From NCBI RefSeq assembly GCF_900115045.1, contig NZ_FOVC01000006.1:124001-188000 (forward strand): a DNA stretch of 64,000 bases, read 5' to 3'. Of the stretch, positions 62,245 through 64,000 are shown one piece after another (within the stretch, counting starts at the first letter, position 1; each line of letters begins with the position of its first letter). A program made the position numbers and the translations under genes. Below the pieces are notes generated by a model. It worked only from the letters and a program-made list of their open reading frames with translations, searched no databases and was not told the origin of the DNA. This DNA comes from Izhakiella capsodis. Its GTDB lineage: Bacteria; Pseudomonadota; Gammaproteobacteria; Enterobacterales; Enterobacteriaceae.

Positions 62245-62712
62245 ATGGTTAAGCAGGTAGAAATTTTCACCGATGGCTCCTGCCTGGGTAATCCCGGTCC
62301 AGGGGGTTATGGTGCCATTCTGCGTTACAGACAGCATGAAAAGCTTTTCAGCACAGGCTATCGATTGACAACCAACAATCGTATGGAGCTAATGGCTGCG
62401 ATAGTCGCCCTTGAAGCACTCAGAGAACCCTGCAATGTGGTACTCAGTACCGATAGCCAATATGTTCGTCAGGGTATTACCAGCTGGATACATAACTGGA
62501 AAAAACGTGGCTGGAAAACGGCGGAAAAAAAACCAGTTAAAAATGTCGATCTGTGGCAGAGGCTTGATGCCGCGCTGCATTCGCACCACATTCAGTGGGA
62601 GTGGGTTAAGGGGCATGCCGGACACCCTGAAAATGAGCGCTGTGATGAGCTGGCTCGCAGTGCCGCTGAAAATCCTACCGAAGAGGATACGGGTTACCCC
62701 CCGGATGTCTAA
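62245..62712 (+). CDS. rnhA: Ribonuclease HI
   Basis: RNase HI cuts RNA in RNA-DNA hybrids. The 155-residue product equals the E. coli length from MVKQVEIFTDG. Catalytic residues D10 (IFTDGSCLGNPG), E48 (NRMELMAA), D70 (LSTDSQYVRQG) and the late His/Asp block HPENERCDELA are intact. A TTG start at 62227 is possible but adds six residues that homologues lack. Its end overlaps converging yafS by four bases. Confidence 0.97.
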   Translation: MVKQVEIFTDGSCLGNPGPGGYGAILRYRQHEKLFSTGYRLTTNNRMELMAAIVALEALREPCNVVLSTDSQYVRQGITSWIHNWKKRGWKTAEKKPVKNVDLWQRLDAALHSHHIQWEWVKGHAGHPENERCDELARSAAENPTEEDTGYPPDV

Positions 62713-63434
62713 TCCTCATCGCTATGGCGACAGTGCCGCGTTGCACCAACCACAGGTCGCAGCTGCGTTTTCCCCAATGCTTTGCGCGCAGGGTTCATCG
62801 TGAGTGGTAGCGTGCGCTTACGCGCTACCATAATAGTCAGGCAGCCAAGTGCGGGCAGATGCTTACTGATAACTTCACCGCCCTGTCTACGCCAGGGCAG
62901 TACCTGGAATCTACGACGCTGTATCAGTTCGTAATTGAGCAGGCTTAGCCAGTCCAGTAAGCGCACCTGACTGAACATACGACTATTCAAGGGAATACTC
63001 CGATGTAATCCCGGTAAAAGCTTTCCCACTCCCAGCATGCTGATAGGATTAAACCCGGTAATAATCAGCCAGCCGTCATCTATTAATACCCGGTCTACTT
63101 CACGCAGAATTCGGTGCGGATCGTGACTCCACGACAGAGTGTGGGCAAGCAAGCAGCCATCAATTGACTTGCTCTCAAACGGCAAATGCAGCGGATCGGC
63201 ACGAACCTGGAGGTTATCGCCTTGCAAGGCCACGTTAACCTGATGTGAAATCGGACAGTCGTCCGTTACAAGTTCCGCACTGAGCTGGCCGATTTTGAGA
63301 AAGTGAAAACCATAGAGCTTTGCCAGACAGGGCTTTAGATGCACAGCAAGTGCATCACGATAATATTGCCCCCAGAGCATATCGCTCCATGAGTTGGGCG
63401 TAGGCCTGATCGTACGTGTCTTCGCAGGTTTCAT
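62709..63434 (-). CDS. yafS: Class I SAM-dependent methyltransferase YafS
   Basis: A 241-residue protein close to E. coli YafS in length. The SAM-binding region reads QLSAELVTDDCPISHQVNVA with ADPLHLPFESKSIDGCLLAH following, a motif-IV-like stretch. LREVDRVLIDDGWLIITGFN is the conserved post-core strand. The substrate is unknown. It lies between rnhA and gloB, divergent from gloB, as in E. coli. Confidence 0.9.
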   Translation of the reverse strand: MKPAKTRTIRPTPNSWSDMLWGQYYRDALAVHLKPCLAKLYGFHFLKIGQLSAELVTDDCPISHQVNVALQGDNLQVRADPLHLPFESKSIDGCLLAHTLSWSHDPHRILREVDRVLIDDGWLIITGFNPISMLGVGKLLPGLHRSIPLNSRMFSQVRLLDWLSLLNYELIQRRRFQVLPWRRQGGEVISKHLPALGCLTIMVARKRTLPLTMNPARKALGKTQLRPVVGATRHCRHSDED

Positions 63435-63474
63435 GCTCTACCATTAATTTTTATTCAGCTTTAGGGAGTTGATT

Positions 63475-64000
63475 ATGCATCTTATTCCGGTTCCTGCGCT
63501 ATCAGACAACTATATATGGCTACTGCTCAATGAAATGGGAGATGTGCTGATTGTCGATCCTGGCGAAGCTAAGCCAGTCATTGACTACCTGACCCGACAT
63601 CAGCTCGTCGCCCAATCTATACTGCTGACCCATCATCACCATGATCACGTTGGAGGCGTGAGAGAACTGCAGCAAAAATATCCGGAGGTAAAAGTCTATG
63701 GCCCGGCTGAAACAGCTGATAAAGGTGCAGAGAACATTGTTTCAGAGGGCGAAAAAGTGTTTTTTGGCGATCTGACCTTTCGTGTTATTCACACCCCTGG
63801 TCATACGCTGGGACACCTCTCATATTATAGTCATCCTTATCTTTTCTGTGGAGATACAATGTTTTCAGGTGGATGTGGTCGACTTTTTGAAGGCACACCA
63901 AAACAAATGTATCAATCTTTTCAGACCATTAACCAGCTCCCAGGCGACACATTAATTTGCTGTGCGCATGAATACACACTTTCGAATATGACCTTTGCTA
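63475..64000 (+). CDS. gloB: Hydroxyacylglutathione hydrolase, glyoxalase II (cut by window edge)
   Basis: GloB hydrolyses S-lactoylglutathione in methylglyoxal detoxification. The first 175 of about 251 codons are present. The binuclear metal motif LTHHHHDHVGG places ligands at H53, H55, D57 and H58, and HTPGHTLGHLSY and LFCGDTMFSGGCGR provide the further ligands. The hinge AHEYTLSNMTFA ends the window. GGGAG lies six bases before ATG 63475. Confidence 0.96.
   Translation, partial: MHLIPVPALSDNYIWLLLNEMGDVLIVDPGEAKPVIDYLTRHQLVAQSILLTHHHHDHVGGVRELQQKYPEVKVYGPAETADKGAENIVSEGEKVFFGDLTFRVIHTPGHTLGHLSYYSHPYLFCGDTMFSGGCGRLFEGTPKQMYQSFQTINQLPGDTLICCAHEYTLSNMTFA

Overview
The window is a chromosomal segment of an Enterobacterales gammaproteobacterium, most plausibly an Erwinia/Pantoea-like member of Erwiniaceae. 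Nearly every housekeeping protein is close to its Escherichia coli counterpart in length and motifs, and long runs of genes keep E. coli order. The assignment to Erwiniaceae is an inference from the gene complement (full methionine salvage set, malonate decarboxylase operon, purine-catabolic hpx genes, no malZ between proY and acpH); no marker gene in the window settles the genus.

Layout. (1) 1-16.6 kb is a conserved block: secD'-yajC-tgt-queA (minus strand), acpH, a 2-Cys peroxiredoxin, proY, brnQ, phoR-phoB with a Pho box, sbcD-sbcC, rdgC and ppnP. (2) 16.8-29.3 kb is a sparse, partly AT-rich accessory region. It starts with marC, then holds an acyltransferase-3 protein, a PmtA-like methyltransferase, several very small genes, a SymE-like protein, an AT-rich LuxR-type regulator, a small XRE-type regulator, a zinc-ribbon miniprotein, tandem tRNA-Lys(CTT)/tRNA-Gly(TCC), a cold-shock cluster (CspA-type gene, an ATT-start YmcF/YnfQ-like microprotein, YmjA, and a cold-shock-domain fusion), and a decayed aldo/keto reductase facing a carboxymuconolactone decarboxylase fragment. 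(3) 29.4-43.6 kb is conserved again: proA-proB, phoE, crl, frsA, gpt, pepD, dinB with a LexA box, yafK, yafJ, gmhA, and fadE with a FadR-like site. (4) 43.9-61.3 kb is a metabolic block inserted between fadE and a tRNA-Asp gene: mtnK/mtnA, mtnBCD/mtnE-yafV, hpxJ-hpxA and mdcABCDEFGH-mdcR. (5) 61.2-64 kb carries tRNA-Asp, dnaQ/rnhA, yafS and the start of gloB.

How the genes work together. The mtn genes encode the whole route from 5-methylthioribose back to methionine: kinase, isomerase, dehydratase, enolase-phosphatase, dioxygenase and transaminase, plus the omega-amidase that removes the transaminase by-product. Both of its divergent promoter regions carry sequences matching tandem MetJ met boxes, so the pathway is probably controlled by methionine/SAM. 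The mdc genes encode a biotin-independent malonate decarboxylase, its prosthetic-group synthesis and attachment enzymes, a malonate transporter and a LysR regulator. The hpx pair supplies allantoin racemase and a ureidoglycine-type aminotransferase without the other purine-degradation genes. 

Genome structure. Two blocks that lie far apart in E. coli K-12 (gloB...proA near 5 min and ppnP...secD near 9 min) are joined here by only about 13 kb of accessory DNA. That stretch holds most of the poorly characterised and decaying genes and is the most likely place for new biology. No integrase, transposase, phage structural gene or CRISPR array was seen anywhere in the window.
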